NCBI RefSeq assembly: GCF_027706725.1
Contig: NZ_JAQFWQ010000003.1
Span: 62,001 to 126,000, forward strand
Reading direction: 5' to 3'
DNA: 64,000 nt
Origin: Nocardiopsis endophytica
Lineage (GTDB): Bacteria; Actinomycetota; Actinomycetes; Streptosporangiales; Streptosporangiaceae
Under the pieces are notes generated by a model. That model made no database searches. It was not told the origin of the DNA and worked only from the letters and a program-made list of their open reading frames with translations. Position 1 is the stretch's first letter; every line of letters starts with the position of its first letter. Both the position numbers and the translations under genes were made by a program. This document shows, piece after piece, positions 55,901 to 63,417 of the stretch.

Positions 55901-58496
55901 CGGCCCGCACTGTCCGCACGACCCCGCCGACGTGCTTCCCCCGACCCGGCACCCCGAGGCGCGGACCCGGCCCCCGGCCGAGGCCGAGCGGGTGCGCTTC
56001 CCTGGCGCGGACGGGGAGGCATCGGTGCACCGTGTCGGCGCCCGGCAGGTGGAGCTGCGAGACGCCGACGGGCGCGCCATCGGCCGCTACCGCGTGGGGT
56101 CCGTCTGGGTCCGCCACAACGGCATCGGGCTCGTCGCCTCCGGGCTGATCACGACCGGACCCCTGACCCACCGGTACGCGGCGGGGACCGGTCTGGTGCT
56201 CCCGCCGGGCTGGTGGTCCCGCATGTCGCCGCGCGACGAGGCCGGATCGCGCGCACTGCGGGCGGCCGACGACGCCCTGGCCCGCCGTTTGCTGGACACC
56301 GTGCACGCCGGTCTGGCGGCGCGCATCATCGAGGCCACCGACGCCGACGCGCTGCTCGAACGGGCCGAGCGGGCCGCGCTCGTCCACGAGCTGGCGGGGC
56401 TGGTGCGGGCCGTGCTGCCGGAGGTCACCGACGAACGGCTGCTGCTGGGCGTCGCCGCGGCGGTGTGGACCGCCGCCGAGTGCCGTGACCGGCTGGTCGG
56501 GCTGGCCGAGCGGCTGAAGCTGCCCGCCCCGGCGAACGCCGGAACCGCGCCGGCCGCGCCGCCGGGAGCATCCGCCGCCGTTCCCGCCGACGCGGAAGGC
56601 GGGGCCGGGGCCCCCGGAAGGCCCGGGGCGTCCGGAGCGCGGACACCCCTCACCGTGGACGTCCCCGCCGCACGCGGGACCCGGTCGTCCCGCGCCGCCG
56701 CTTACGCCCGCATCGCGGAACTGGGCCCACGCGCGGCCGCCCTGCCCGCCGCGCCGTACACACCCGTCGCCGAGTTCGACGCGGAGGCGATCGGCGACGG
56801 GGCCGCCGTCGTGGGCCGACTGGGACGGGCCGCGCTGCGCGCCGCCTGGAGTCCGCACGAGGCCGCCCGCGCGTCGGCCGTCGACAACCTGCGCGACCTG
56901 GCCGAGACACCCGCGATCGCCGCCGCCGACGGGACATGGCGCATGGAGTGGCGCAGCCGCTACCGCGGGATGGAACCGAACCGCGCATACGCCCTCGGTG
57001 GCGGCGCCGCGTTCCTGCTCGACCGCCACTGGCACGGGATCGGGAGCTCGGCCTCTCGGATCGCCGCGCTGGTGCACACCTCCTCCCCTGGCCCCGGGCG
57101 GGGGTGCTGGGGGGACGCGCTGCGCCTGTCCGTCGCCGCCGACCTGGTGGAGGACCGTGGACCCGCACCGCACCGAGCCGCAGGGGTGCGCGCGTTCAGC
57201 GAGGCCACTGGGGTCCCCCTCGCCCAGGCCGCGGTGCTGCTCTCCCCGTTCGCCGACTTCCGTGTACCGGCCTCGCCGCCCGTGAACCTCCCCTGGGAGG
57301 CGGTGTGGCGGTCCGACGCCGACCACTTCACCGAGCTGGGCCTGAGCGAGACGGAGGTCGGCGTCGCGCGGACCGCGCTGCTGCCGGAGCTCACCGGCGG
57401 AGACGAGCATGACGCACTGATCGAGGCGCTCGTCCCCGCCGACCCCGTCCGCCTGTGGGACGTGGGCCCCGACACCGGGGCGGCCGTGCGCCTGTGGCTC
57501 GACCGGCACCCGCGGTGGGCCCCGGTGCCCGACGCGATGTGGCGCCGCACCCAGGCCGACCGCGCTCCCGTCCGCTCCGTCGCGGGCCTGCTGAGCGAAG
57601 GCCGGCCGCTGCGCGCGGAGGACATCGACGGCGCCGGACGGGCCGCCGTCTCATCGGCCTACCGCGCCCCGGCCGGGGCACCCGCGGCCCTGGTCGCCTC
57701 CCGCATCCGCGAGCTGCGCGCGCTGTGCACCGACCCGGCGGTCCTGGTGCGCGTCGGCACGGGGGTGCGCAGTGTGCGGCGCGTGGAGGACACGTTCGGA
57801 GCGGGTGTCCGGCCGCTGGACGATGGTGCGCTCGCGGTCACCGGCGCCGTGCGGTTGACGCCCGGCGGCGACGGCTACGACGCCTGGCTGGCCCCGGCGG
57901 CGCTGGACGGCGGCGCCGATCCGCGCCTGGACTCTCTGAAGTCGCTGCTCACCCCCGATCCGCCGCAGGGCCGTCGGGGACCACGTCCCGTGCCTCCGGC
58001 CGCGCCGCCGATCCTCGACGAGGTGCGGTTCCTGCTCTCGGACGGGAGCGCACGCCTGGCCGACGAGGTCGGGGCCGCTTCGGGGTGGCGCCAGGACCCG
58101 CTGGTCTCGGCGCCCGGCCTGGTGGCCGAGGTGGCGGAGGCCGAGCAGCTGAGCGAGGACGCCGCCCGGTTGTACCTCCAGGTCATCGCGCTTCCGGACC
58201 CCGCCGACGCCGATGTGTGCGTGTGGAACGGGTGGGAGGAGGACCGCCGCGCCGCCGCGGCGGAGGAGTTGGGCGGGGACCTCGTCGTCACCGGCACCGA
58301 CCGCCCCCGGAGCGGTCGGACGCTGTTCGCCCCCGGCGGGTGGAGCACCTCCCCCGTGCCGGGCGGGGTGGAGACCGCCAAGCTCCACGGCCTGCCCGGG
58401 GCCGCGGGCATGCTCGCGCGGCACCTGCCGACGGTCCCCATGGCCGAGCTGTTCTCCCGGGCCTGGCACGCCCGCCGGGGGCGTCCGGCCGGCTGA
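52959..58496 (+). CDS. Very large DUF4132-domain protein
   Basis: A 1,845-residue protein of unknown role. Residues about 90-270 resemble DUF4132: RRALDGLVVAPVTDDG, DADRLLIVHPVLLGDDLNAWW, LARSLGAEQGTAQLGREVWR and YEQGWAFEKQVIALGGRI. The rest is helical and Ala/Arg-rich, with a linker at about residues 1,180-1,215 rich in Ala, Pro and Gly, and recurring PxxLxxRxxELR-type segments. No transmembrane helix, signal or catalytic motif is obvious. ATG 52959 follows GAGGAGA; the frame is open to 52881 but the N terminus there is a run of Arg. DUF4132 proteins often stand near MoxR/VWA genes (from memory); none is here. It is a single gene before DUF5701. Confidence 0.7.
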   Translation: MGWIEVGDGGSVALRGVGRDAEPVYRGAQGRETARVPAKVKKDPHVAALLEVRSWLGRHDRRARERVGHWMLRSLPVPAGLLGALWPDPVWRRALDGLVVAPVTDDGPDLARCALLRDADTDKGASGVGLDREPVRLDADRLLIVHPVLLGDDLNAWWLLARSLGAEQGTAQLGREVWRRPPGMDRSTARLRVPRRFEYEQGWAFEKQVIALGGRIRGESARFSVTGDARGGEVGLTVDLRWQGPEAMVSVDAVSWSCPGERIDDTAWSEGVRTLMELYRARTAADHGDPEPEELYEAACEERTAADADRAVGSGIAPAPRTRASVLADPEGVVPGRPADGDGSEERGEDALVACRFVHPALDEPVVVTAPRSELDADRAALSVLGLVPAGETPAGAVRTRPPGFLARALDRHPARRDLVVGLLPELRASAELASTKPGRARDAMLKTAARLEAQAPELLTLFYDECAAVQARVGSDTYAAGFFKLAREAESQGHHPVDEAEVVDAYLGFPLGDRAPGTLKAHAAALAARLAPGPAHAWQRRLATAWSEAGSPASGHLATGLKTLAQAAGRTPGASGDPDEDRADARAVRALAEGGSLEQAGPEVWEFFGPLLGAEARSDPAFLAVLATRLPEPARDSAKARTAAAGALVGALAGTGSAAPFTDSGVSGPDVLRWLNGFLARYSGMTPPVDGLEDLLRDAGARLRAEGLECEVHRAMDARPDTLLDLGLVSLLLSCGVPVAPPRAVGGLRLAGYLDTARGPDLSAMAADPVWGALLREAVDGNRLGTLALGRPHENPAPGGKRRGAVPVSLSASPKAAKALTKVPGAADTLAGLLRDHADRAVDGGLPDLYTAVRDIDRFTLHGAVPAWVKKHARAVIAAADPAHALATALRGGLLDELALPHLAGAVGPGAALLESGPDLILTEYPSGDLRRDALCRSRAVLPDRLGPETVLPFAFDRATTLRDTCFAVVGDAVVAAEHGGPHCPHDPADVLPPTRHPEARTRPPAEAERVRFPGADGEASVHRVGARQVELRDADGRAIGRYRVGSVWVRHNGIGLVASGLITTGPLTHRYAAGTGLVLPPGWWSRMSPRDEAGSRALRAADDALARRLLDTVHAGLAARIIEATDADALLERAERAALVHELAGLVRAVLPEVTDERLLLGVAAAVWTAAECRDRLVGLAERLKLPAPANAGTAPAAPPGASAAVPADAEGGAGAPGRPGASGARTPLTVDVPAARGTRSSRAAAYARIAELGPRAAALPAAPYTPVAEFDAEAIGDGAAVVGRLGRAALRAAWSPHEAARASAVDNLRDLAETPAIAAADGTWRMEWRSRYRGMEPNRAYALGGGAAFLLDRHWHGIGSSASRIAALVHTSSPGPGRGCWGDALRLSVAADLVEDRGPAPHRAAGVRAFSEATGVPLAQAAVLLSPFADFRVPASPPVNLPWEAVWRSDADHFTELGLSETEVGVARTALLPELTGGDEHDALIEALVPADPVRLWDVGPDTGAAVRLWLDRHPRWAPVPDAMWRRTQADRAPVRSVAGLLSEGRPLRAEDIDGAGRAAVSSAYRAPAGAPAALVASRIRELRALCTDPAVLVRVGTGVRSVRRVEDTFGAGVRPLDDGALAVTGAVRLTPGGDGYDAWLAPAALDGGADPRLDSLKSLLTPDPPQGRRGPRPVPPAAPPILDEVRFLLSDGSARLADEVGAASGWRQDPLVSAPGLVAEVAEAEQLSEDAARLYLQVIALPDPADADVCVWNGWEEDRRAAAAEELGGDLVVTGTDRPRSGRTLFAPGGWSTSPVPGGVETAKLHGLPGAAGMLARHLPTVPMAELFSRAWHARRGRPAG

Positions 58497-58661
58497 GGCC
58501 CCGCCCGGTGCGGCCGGTGCGGCCGGAGGAATTCGTCGCCGATCACGGGAACATCGGCGGCGCTCGCGCCGTTGAGGAATCCGCGACCGGGGCCGGGTCC
58601 CGTGGGCCGTGCCCGCCGGGCGGCCGGTCGCCGCCCCCCGTCCGCGAGAACGAGGAGTTCT

Positions 58662-59318
58662 GTGACCGTAGAATCGCCCACCACCACGCTTCCCCCGCTG
58701 CCGTCGCTCGCCGACCAGGCGGAGCGGCTGATCGGGCTGGGGGTGCACGAGCGGGCGGAGGTCTCCGCCGACGACGTCCGCGCCTTCGCCGAAGCGTCCG
58801 CCGCCGGGAACGACGGCGCGCTGCTCGCCGTCCACCCGGACCGGGCGCCCGCATCGGCGCTCGCGCCGCTGCTCCGGCGCGGTGACAAGCCCGGATTCGT
58901 CGTCGGCGACATGACCGACGTCGACCGTTTCGCGCCCGTCGGCATCGAGCCGCCCGACGCCCCGCTGTACCTGCTCACCGGCGTGGACCGCGGCGACCGC
59001 ATGTCCAACTGGAGCCCTGAGGAGGCCCTGCCCGAGCTGGAGAGGGAGGGCCGGTCGCCGCTGCTGCTCACCGAGGGCATCCACTGGGTGCTGCAGCAGC
59101 CGGAGGCCCTGGACCGCAACCTGTGCTTCATGACCATCGGGTCCCGGCTGCGCAAGGACAACGGGAGGTTCGACTCCCGGACCCCCGCCATCTGGATCAG
59201 CAACGGGACCGGGAGGGACGGCAAGGAGCGGCGCGACGCGCCCAAGGTCGGCTGGTGCTGGTGGGGCAACCGCCACACCTGGCTCGGGTTCGGGTCCGCC
59301 GTGGACCGCCTGGTCTGA
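58662..59318 (+). CDS. DUF5701 family protein
   Basis: A 218-residue cytosolic protein of unknown function. The regions VESPTTTLPPLPSLADQAERLI, RFAPVGIEPPDAPLYLLTGVDRGD, EALPELEREGRSPLLLTEGIHWVLQQPEAL, and KVGWCWWGNRHTWLGFGSAVDRLV are typical of the actinobacterial DUF5701 family. GTG 58662 is preferred because GAGGAG lies 6-8 nt upstream; the open frame reaches back to 58572. It is 165 bp after the DUF4132 gene. Tandem 10-bp repeats and a terminator follow its stop. No reaction can be assigned. Confidence 0.78.
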   Translation: MTVESPTTTLPPLPSLADQAERLIGLGVHERAEVSADDVRAFAEASAAGNDGALLAVHPDRAPASALAPLLRRGDKPGFVVGDMTDVDRFAPVGIEPPDAPLYLLTGVDRGDRMSNWSPEEALPELEREGRSPLLLTEGIHWVLQQPEALDRNLCFMTIGSRLRKDNGRFDSRTPAIWISNGTGRDGKERRDAPKVGWCWWGNRHTWLGFGSAVDRLV

Positions 59319-59373
59319 GCCGTGCACCGGTCCGGAGCGGGCCGGTCCACGGCAATGCACGGCAGTGCACGGT

Positions 59374-59411
59374 GGCGCGTGCCGACGGGGGCGTCCCCGT
59401 CGGCACGCGCC
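59374..59411 (+). terminator. Terminator after DUF5701 gene
   Basis: A perfect 17-bp stem (59374-59390 with 59395-59411) with a 4-nt loop. It is preceded at 59348-59373 by a short tandem repeat of CACGGCAATG (10-bp period, about 2.5 copies). Confidence 0.8.
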
Positions 59412-59523
59412 CTGCCCGGGGCCTGGCGCACGGCCCACGCCCCGCGCCCCCTGTCCACATTCGGACGTTTTTTCCGTTTTATTCGTATAGCGGGCGAGGT
59501 GTCCGATCGGATAGAACACTGCA

Positions 59524-60066
59524 ATGCTCAAAGGAACCAAGGTCGGCCTCCGGGCCCGGCATGACGACGACATCCCCGTCCTGCTCGCCGAGCTCTACGA
59601 CGACGTCGTCAACGGGTCCCGCGCCGACGGGCAGCCGTGGCGGCCGCTCACGCCCGGGACCAGGGACCGGCGGCTCGTCGTGGACGACTCCAACCAGCAG
59701 ACCGTGCAGTTCTCCGTGGTGGAGCTGGAGGGCGGGACGCTGATCGGGACCGCGGTGCTCGCGGGCATCGACCCGCACCACCGGTCCGCGCACGTCGGAC
59801 TGGGCCTGCGCCCCGCCCACCGCGGAAAGGGCTACGGCACCGACGTGGTCGCGGCCCTGTGCCACTACGGCTTCACCGTGCGCGGCCTCAAGCGGCTGCA
59901 GATCGAGACGCTGGCGGACAACTTCGCCATGCTGCACGCCGCCGAGCGCAACGGCTTCGTCCGCGAGGGGCAGACCCGCTCCTCGGCCTGGGTGATGGGC
60001 GAGTTCCTCGACGAGGTCGTCCTCGGCCTGCTCGCCGAGGAGTACACGGCCCGCAAGGAGGGCTGA
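59524..60066 (+). CDS. GNAT-family N-acetyltransferase (RimJ/RimL type)
   Basis: Transfers an acetyl group from acetyl-CoA to an amine, perhaps a protein N terminus. The 180-residue protein has the RimJ-like order: LRARHDDDIPVLLAELYDDVV, then VVELEGGTLIGTAVLAGID, the CoA-binding loop LRPAHRGKGYGTDVVAAL, and the C-terminal NFAMLHAAERNGFVREGQTR. ATG 59524 has no Shine-Dalgarno. TAGAAC at 59512-59517 lies 6 nt before ATG, so the mRNA may be leaderless. A GC-rich terminator follows at 60088. The substrate is unknown. Confidence 0.9.
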   Translation: MLKGTKVGLRARHDDDIPVLLAELYDDVVNGSRADGQPWRPLTPGTRDRRLVVDDSNQQTVQFSVVELEGGTLIGTAVLAGIDPHHRSAHVGLGLRPAHRGKGYGTDVVAALCHYGFTVRGLKRLQIETLADNFAMLHAAERNGFVREGQTRSSAWVMGEFLDEVVLGLLAEEYTARKEG

Positions 60067-60087
60067 AGCGGCCGAACCGCGGGAGGC

Positions 60088-60115
60088 GGGGGCCGGGCCG
60101 CACGGCCCGGCCCCC
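60088..60115 (+). terminator. Terminator after GNAT gene
   Basis: A perfect 12-bp stem (60088-60099 with 60104-60115) with loop GCAC, 22 nt after the stop codon. Confidence 0.75.
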
Positions 60116-60141
60116 ACGACCGGGGTGCTCCCGGCACCGGT

Positions 60142-60640
60142 TTCACGACCAAGCCAGAGCCAGGCCTCCGGATGATCTCCGCGCTGCCCTGGAGCGCACT
60201 CCCGGCGCCTGCGTGGCCTCCGACGAGGTCTATAGCCGCAGCACCAAGCCGGTGCATTACCGGTGTATTCCCCTGGTTGATGACGCTGGCACGCCAGGTG
60301 GCGGTGCCTGGGCGCCACTGGCGAGTAGCGAGTCCCTCTAACAGGAAAAAGGCATTGCGGGGCTGGACAAGCACCAGATACAGACATGGGCCTCCTGGCA
60401 CCAGTAGAGCCTGCTGCCCATGGTCACCTACGCATTCACGGCCGCCTGCCTCGTGCAGGCGCCCCACCGCCACCCGACTCCGCAAGGGCTCATGCCGCTG
60501 ACTTGCAAAGAGATTACCCGCTTGCTCTACTCCCTATTCGGATCCGAGTCCACTCCGGGGCAACTGCCGGCTTGGTCAGTGTTCAGACTCCAAACAGGAG
60601 CGGGCCGGGAACCGCCACTACAACAGACAGCACGTGAATC
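60142..60640 (+). pseudogene. Decayed IS701-like DDE transposase
   Basis: No intact gene, but three short segments in different frames match the order of an actinomycete IS701-type transposase. These are TTKPEPGLRMISAL (60145 on), then GACVASDEVYS around 60203-60235 (the G-x-VA-x-DEVYG region of the DDE core), and LDKHQIQTWASWHQ followed by an in-frame TAG at 60405 and MVTYAFTAACLV, LMPLTCKEITRLLYSLFG. A further frame shift gives AGNRHYNRQ near 60600-60640, the usual C terminus. Most of the middle is deleted. No terminal inverted repeats were found. It is a relic, not mobile now. Confidence 0.7.
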
Positions 60641-61035
60641 ATAACAGAAAGGATCTACACCTGGAGGGTCAGGCGGCTAGTTCACGATGGAGACGCCTGA
60701 AGAGCAGCTAGCGGGAGCTAATGAGCTACTCCACATTAAAAGAAGCGGATTTTCCCCGCCCTGGCGTCCGCATATACCCTCTCAGCGGTCACCGCCGGAT
60801 GCTAGGAACACGAGACTACTTGCCCACTGCACAACGGTCTATCATTTACGGAAGTCAGGCCTGCGCAGGGAGCACCACAATAGCAAGGCACCCCGATGAC
60901 GGCCTTGCACTCACACCAGGCCACAGAGACTATTTGGAGTGAGACACATTAGTCACCAGAACGTCCCGAAGCAGCGCCTAGCCCAATAAATCTACACACA
61001 ACCACACTTCTGATCACACCTAGATCAACTCTAAA
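60641..61035. other. Gene-free, A/T-richer stretch
   Basis: About 395 bp with only short frames (for example 60687-60899) that have no Shine-Dalgarno, no family resemblance and mixed composition. I see nothing recognisable; it probably is degraded insertion-sequence flank joining the transposase relic to the restriction-modification genes. Confidence 0.6.
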
Positions 61036-62106
61036 CTATTTCCCTAGCTTGAGTTCACTAATCCAAGAGTCGATCACTGGCGCTTGAACCTCAATCTCTT
61101 CCATTCGACGAAGCATGCGAACAGGGAACTGCTTAAGTACGAGCGGCAAGCAATCCGGATAGAAAAAAGTAGATCTCAGGAAAGAGCTGACACTTTCTTC
61201 GACTTCGACCAAGCAGTCATATTTAGCCTCCAATTCAGATACGTACACTGGAGGCAGACTTTCATGGAATGGCGAATCTACAACGAGGCACGCTCTTGGG
61301 ATACCCGACTGTCTAGCGCTGCGAACAAATTGCTCAAGTTCACTCTTAGAAACCGCCTTGCCTCGCACCTCCACCGCGAGGAATGGCTTCTTCCCCGATA
61401 CAGCCTGCACATCACCAGGCACGTCTCGCGATGGATCGTTCAATCTCCGCGAAATAACATTTTCGCAAACGATGTCTAGTGCCGCTGCGACGCAAGCTTG
61501 CAACTTCTTAGGAACTTCAGGCCCTGTTGTAACGAATTCTTGAGCTAGTCGTATTATCTGTACTTCGGATGAAGCTTCGGGAAGAATATCCAAACGTTCG
61601 CTTTTATTGTACTCTCTACATATTTTGATGACAGCAGCCAGGCTCTCGAATGCTCGCTCTTCCGAGTATTCATCTAGGTCGACATCCAAGAGGGCGCGGC
61701 GAAGGCGCTCAAAGTACGGCCGCGCCCGGCCTTGAATTCTTTCTATCTGGTCGTAATGATCGTACCTAAAAAACGGCTGATTATTAATTGGTTCGCGCCC
61801 TGTTGCCCCTATATCGAAGCCGAGTTCGACCGAGTAGGGAACGACGACGGTATGACAAAGCGTCCTCAAAGAAAAAGAGCGACTACTATACTTTTCTTTA
61901 ATAGAAAGGGGGTCGACTTCTTCGTTGCAAGCACGGGCAAGTAGAGCAGTAGTCAGTGCCGCAGTATAAGTCTTCGGGGAATCTTGCTCCCTTAGATACC
62001 TAGCAAGTTCTTCCCATTCTACAGGAAGAGCAGAATTGCCCCCGGAAGCGCGATAGGCGTCTTCAAGCACGAGCTGTGCCTTTGCTTTGTCAATTCGGAC
62101 TCCCAA
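61036..62106 (-). CDS. Type II restriction endonuclease, SacI family (predicted GAGCTC)
   Basis: Cleaves unmethylated recognition sites of foreign DNA. The 356-residue protein matches my memory of R.SacI from Streptomyces achromogenes over long stretches, for example TYTAALTTALLARAC, SIKEKYSSRSFSLRTLCHTV, VELGFDIGATGREPINNQ and FFRYDHYDQI, and has the same length and end. A PD-(D/E)XK-like core may be GDVQAVSGKKPFLAVEVRGK (Asp, then E-V-R-G-K). The start is TTG 62106 with GAGGTAGG before it. The methyltransferase stop is 8 bp upstream on the same strand. No control (C) protein is seen. Composition is far lower in G+C than the flanks, so it was acquired recently. Confidence 0.85.
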   Translation of the reverse strand: MGVRIDKAKAQLVLEDAYRASGGNSALPVEWEELARYLREQDSPKTYTAALTTALLARACNEEVDPLSIKEKYSSRSFSLRTLCHTVVVPYSVELGFDIGATGREPINNQPFFRYDHYDQIERIQGRARPYFERLRRALLDVDLDEYSEERAFESLAAVIKICREYNKSERLDILPEASSEVQIIRLAQEFVTTGPEVPKKLQACVAAALDIVCENVISRRLNDPSRDVPGDVQAVSGKKPFLAVEVRGKAVSKSELEQFVRSARQSGIPRACLVVDSPFHESLPPVYVSELEAKYDCLVEVEESVSSFLRSTFFYPDCLPLVLKQFPVRMLRRMEEIEVQAPVIDSWISELKLGK

Positions 62107-62114
62107 TGCCTACC

Positions 62115-63281
62115 TCACAAAAGAGAAATTTGCGTTCCATTTACCGATGAAGGCTGCTCCGCGCACATGTAGCCAAGTTGCTCCATAAGCGAACGAATTA
62201 CAACTTTCCCTAGTTCAACTGGTACTGCATTTCCAAGCTGACGTTGAGCTTCGCGCTTCCCTCCAACAAACTCAAACTCATCTGGAAATGTCATAAGTCG
62301 CTTCATTTCCGAAATGCGGAGCCGACGAGCACGAATATCGCCTCTCGCATTGCGGACGTTGCTCCAGTGAAATGGCCCGACCCATGGCCCCGGCTGTGCC
62401 TGAAGAGTCGTCGACGGCCGCTCAGGATCAAGCTTCAGCAAGAATGTCCAGTAGCGACTCCTCCAACGGAATACGTTCTTCCCGCCGTAGCGATCAGTGT
62501 GCCAGAGGTAATTTTGGCCTGGAGGGACTTCGGCTGCAAGGTCAGCGTACGTGCCTTCTACTATTTCACTATCTTCAAGCTTCTCTTTTTTTATGCCTTT
62601 AAAAGCAGTCCGCGCAGAAACAAACGGAAGTTTAGAGGAATCTACGATTCTGTCCCGCTCCGACTCGCCGGAATGAGTCGTCTCAGGGAAATGAAATTTC
62701 TTACCGTCTCTACGCCCCACTACAAAGACACGGCGCCGCAACTGCGGAACGCCGTATTCTGCGGCGAGGAGGACTTTGTATGTAGGGTTGTACCCCGCCG
62801 CAGTCAATCCCGCCATAAGACGATCGAACTGGGCCTTATGCGTCTTGTATGTTAGCCCCTGAACATTCTCGAGGATAAACGCTTCCGGCTTACTCTCTCG
62901 CACTACACGTACATAATCATCCAGAAGCGAGGCATTGGGATCTGAGCTGTTCCTTTTTTCTTCCACCCAAAACCCTGACTTGCTAAAGGGGGTACACGGC
63001 GGCCCTCCCACTACCAGTGTCGGGTCACCAACGCTCAGCCCTCCAGCTGCCAGGATGTCGCTCGTAGACGTATCCCTAATGTCTCCACATAGCGTCTTTG
63101 TGTGAGGAAAATTTAGAGAAAGGGTCTGGAGGGCGGTCTCATCATAGTCCGTGGCAACAGCAACACGGAGCGGTGACCCTGTGTTGTCATGCACAAGCGG
63201 CGGTTCACCACAACGCTCGACGGCGCAATCCAGGCCGCCAGCTCCAGAAAAGAGGCTCACGACAGGCAGGTTAGAGTTCAC
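62115..63281 (-). CDS. DNA (cytosine-5) methyltransferase, partner of the SacI-like enzyme
   Basis: Methylates cytosine in the recognition site and protects the host. The 388-residue protein has the C5 motifs: SLFSGAGGLDCAVE (I, SAM binding), ATDYDETAL (II), GGPPCTPFSKSG (IV, catalytic Cys in PPC), FILENVQGL (VI, ENV), QLRRRVFVVG (VIII), and RQLGNAVPVELG (X). The target-recognition stretch is between VIII and IX. GTG 63281 has no Shine-Dalgarno but TAGAAT (63293-63288, minus strand) ends 6 nt before it, so the mRNA is probably leaderless. It lies upstream of the endonuclease gene, as needed for protection first. Methyl position within GAGCTC is unknown. Confidence 0.92.
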   Translation of the reverse strand: MNSNLPVVSLFSGAGGLDCAVERCGEPPLVHDNTGSPLRVAVATDYDETALQTLSLNFPHTKTLCGDIRDTSTSDILAAGGLSVGDPTLVVGGPPCTPFSKSGFWVEEKRNSSDPNASLLDDYVRVVRESKPEAFILENVQGLTYKTHKAQFDRLMAGLTAAGYNPTYKVLLAAEYGVPQLRRRVFVVGRRDGKKFHFPETTHSGESERDRIVDSSKLPFVSARTAFKGIKKEKLEDSEIVEGTYADLAAEVPPGQNYLWHTDRYGGKNVFRWRSRYWTFLLKLDPERPSTTLQAQPGPWVGPFHWSNVRNARGDIRARRLRISEMKRLMTFPDEFEFVGGKREAQRQLGNAVPVELGKVVIRSLMEQLGYMCAEQPSSVNGTQISLL

Positions 63282-63287
63282 AGGGTG

Positions 63288-63293
63288 ATTCTA
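63288..63293 (-). promoter_or_regulatory. -10 box for the leaderless methyltransferase mRNA
   Basis: TAGAAT on the minus strand ends 6 nt before GTG 63281, which puts the transcription start on the first base of the gene. The -35 is weak (GGACAG-like, 17 nt further up). Confidence 0.45.
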
Positions 63294-63344
63294 GCGCATC
63301 CCAACCCCGACTGTCCCACCGATCTGACATAAATTTTACAGAGC

Positions 63345-63361
63345 GGGGTGAAAGTCACCCC
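63345..63361. terminator. Hairpin next to a T-rich run, right border of the RM island
   Basis: GGGGTGA (63345-63351), 3-nt loop, TCACCCC (63355-63361), then a pyrimidine-rich tail 63362-63381 on the plus strand. It lies between two leftward genes. It could end leftward transcription from the gene at 63418, though the T-run is on the other side. Confidence 0.35.
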
Positions 63362-63417
63362 TAATTCTCTTTTCTTCTTCTATGACTCCTTCATCGTGAC
63401 GCCAATATGGATTCTAC

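Noticed and set aside
60687-60942. Two short frames (69-73 residues) in the gap left of the RM genes
   Set aside because: No ribosome-binding site, no resemblance to any family and overlapping each other in different frames.
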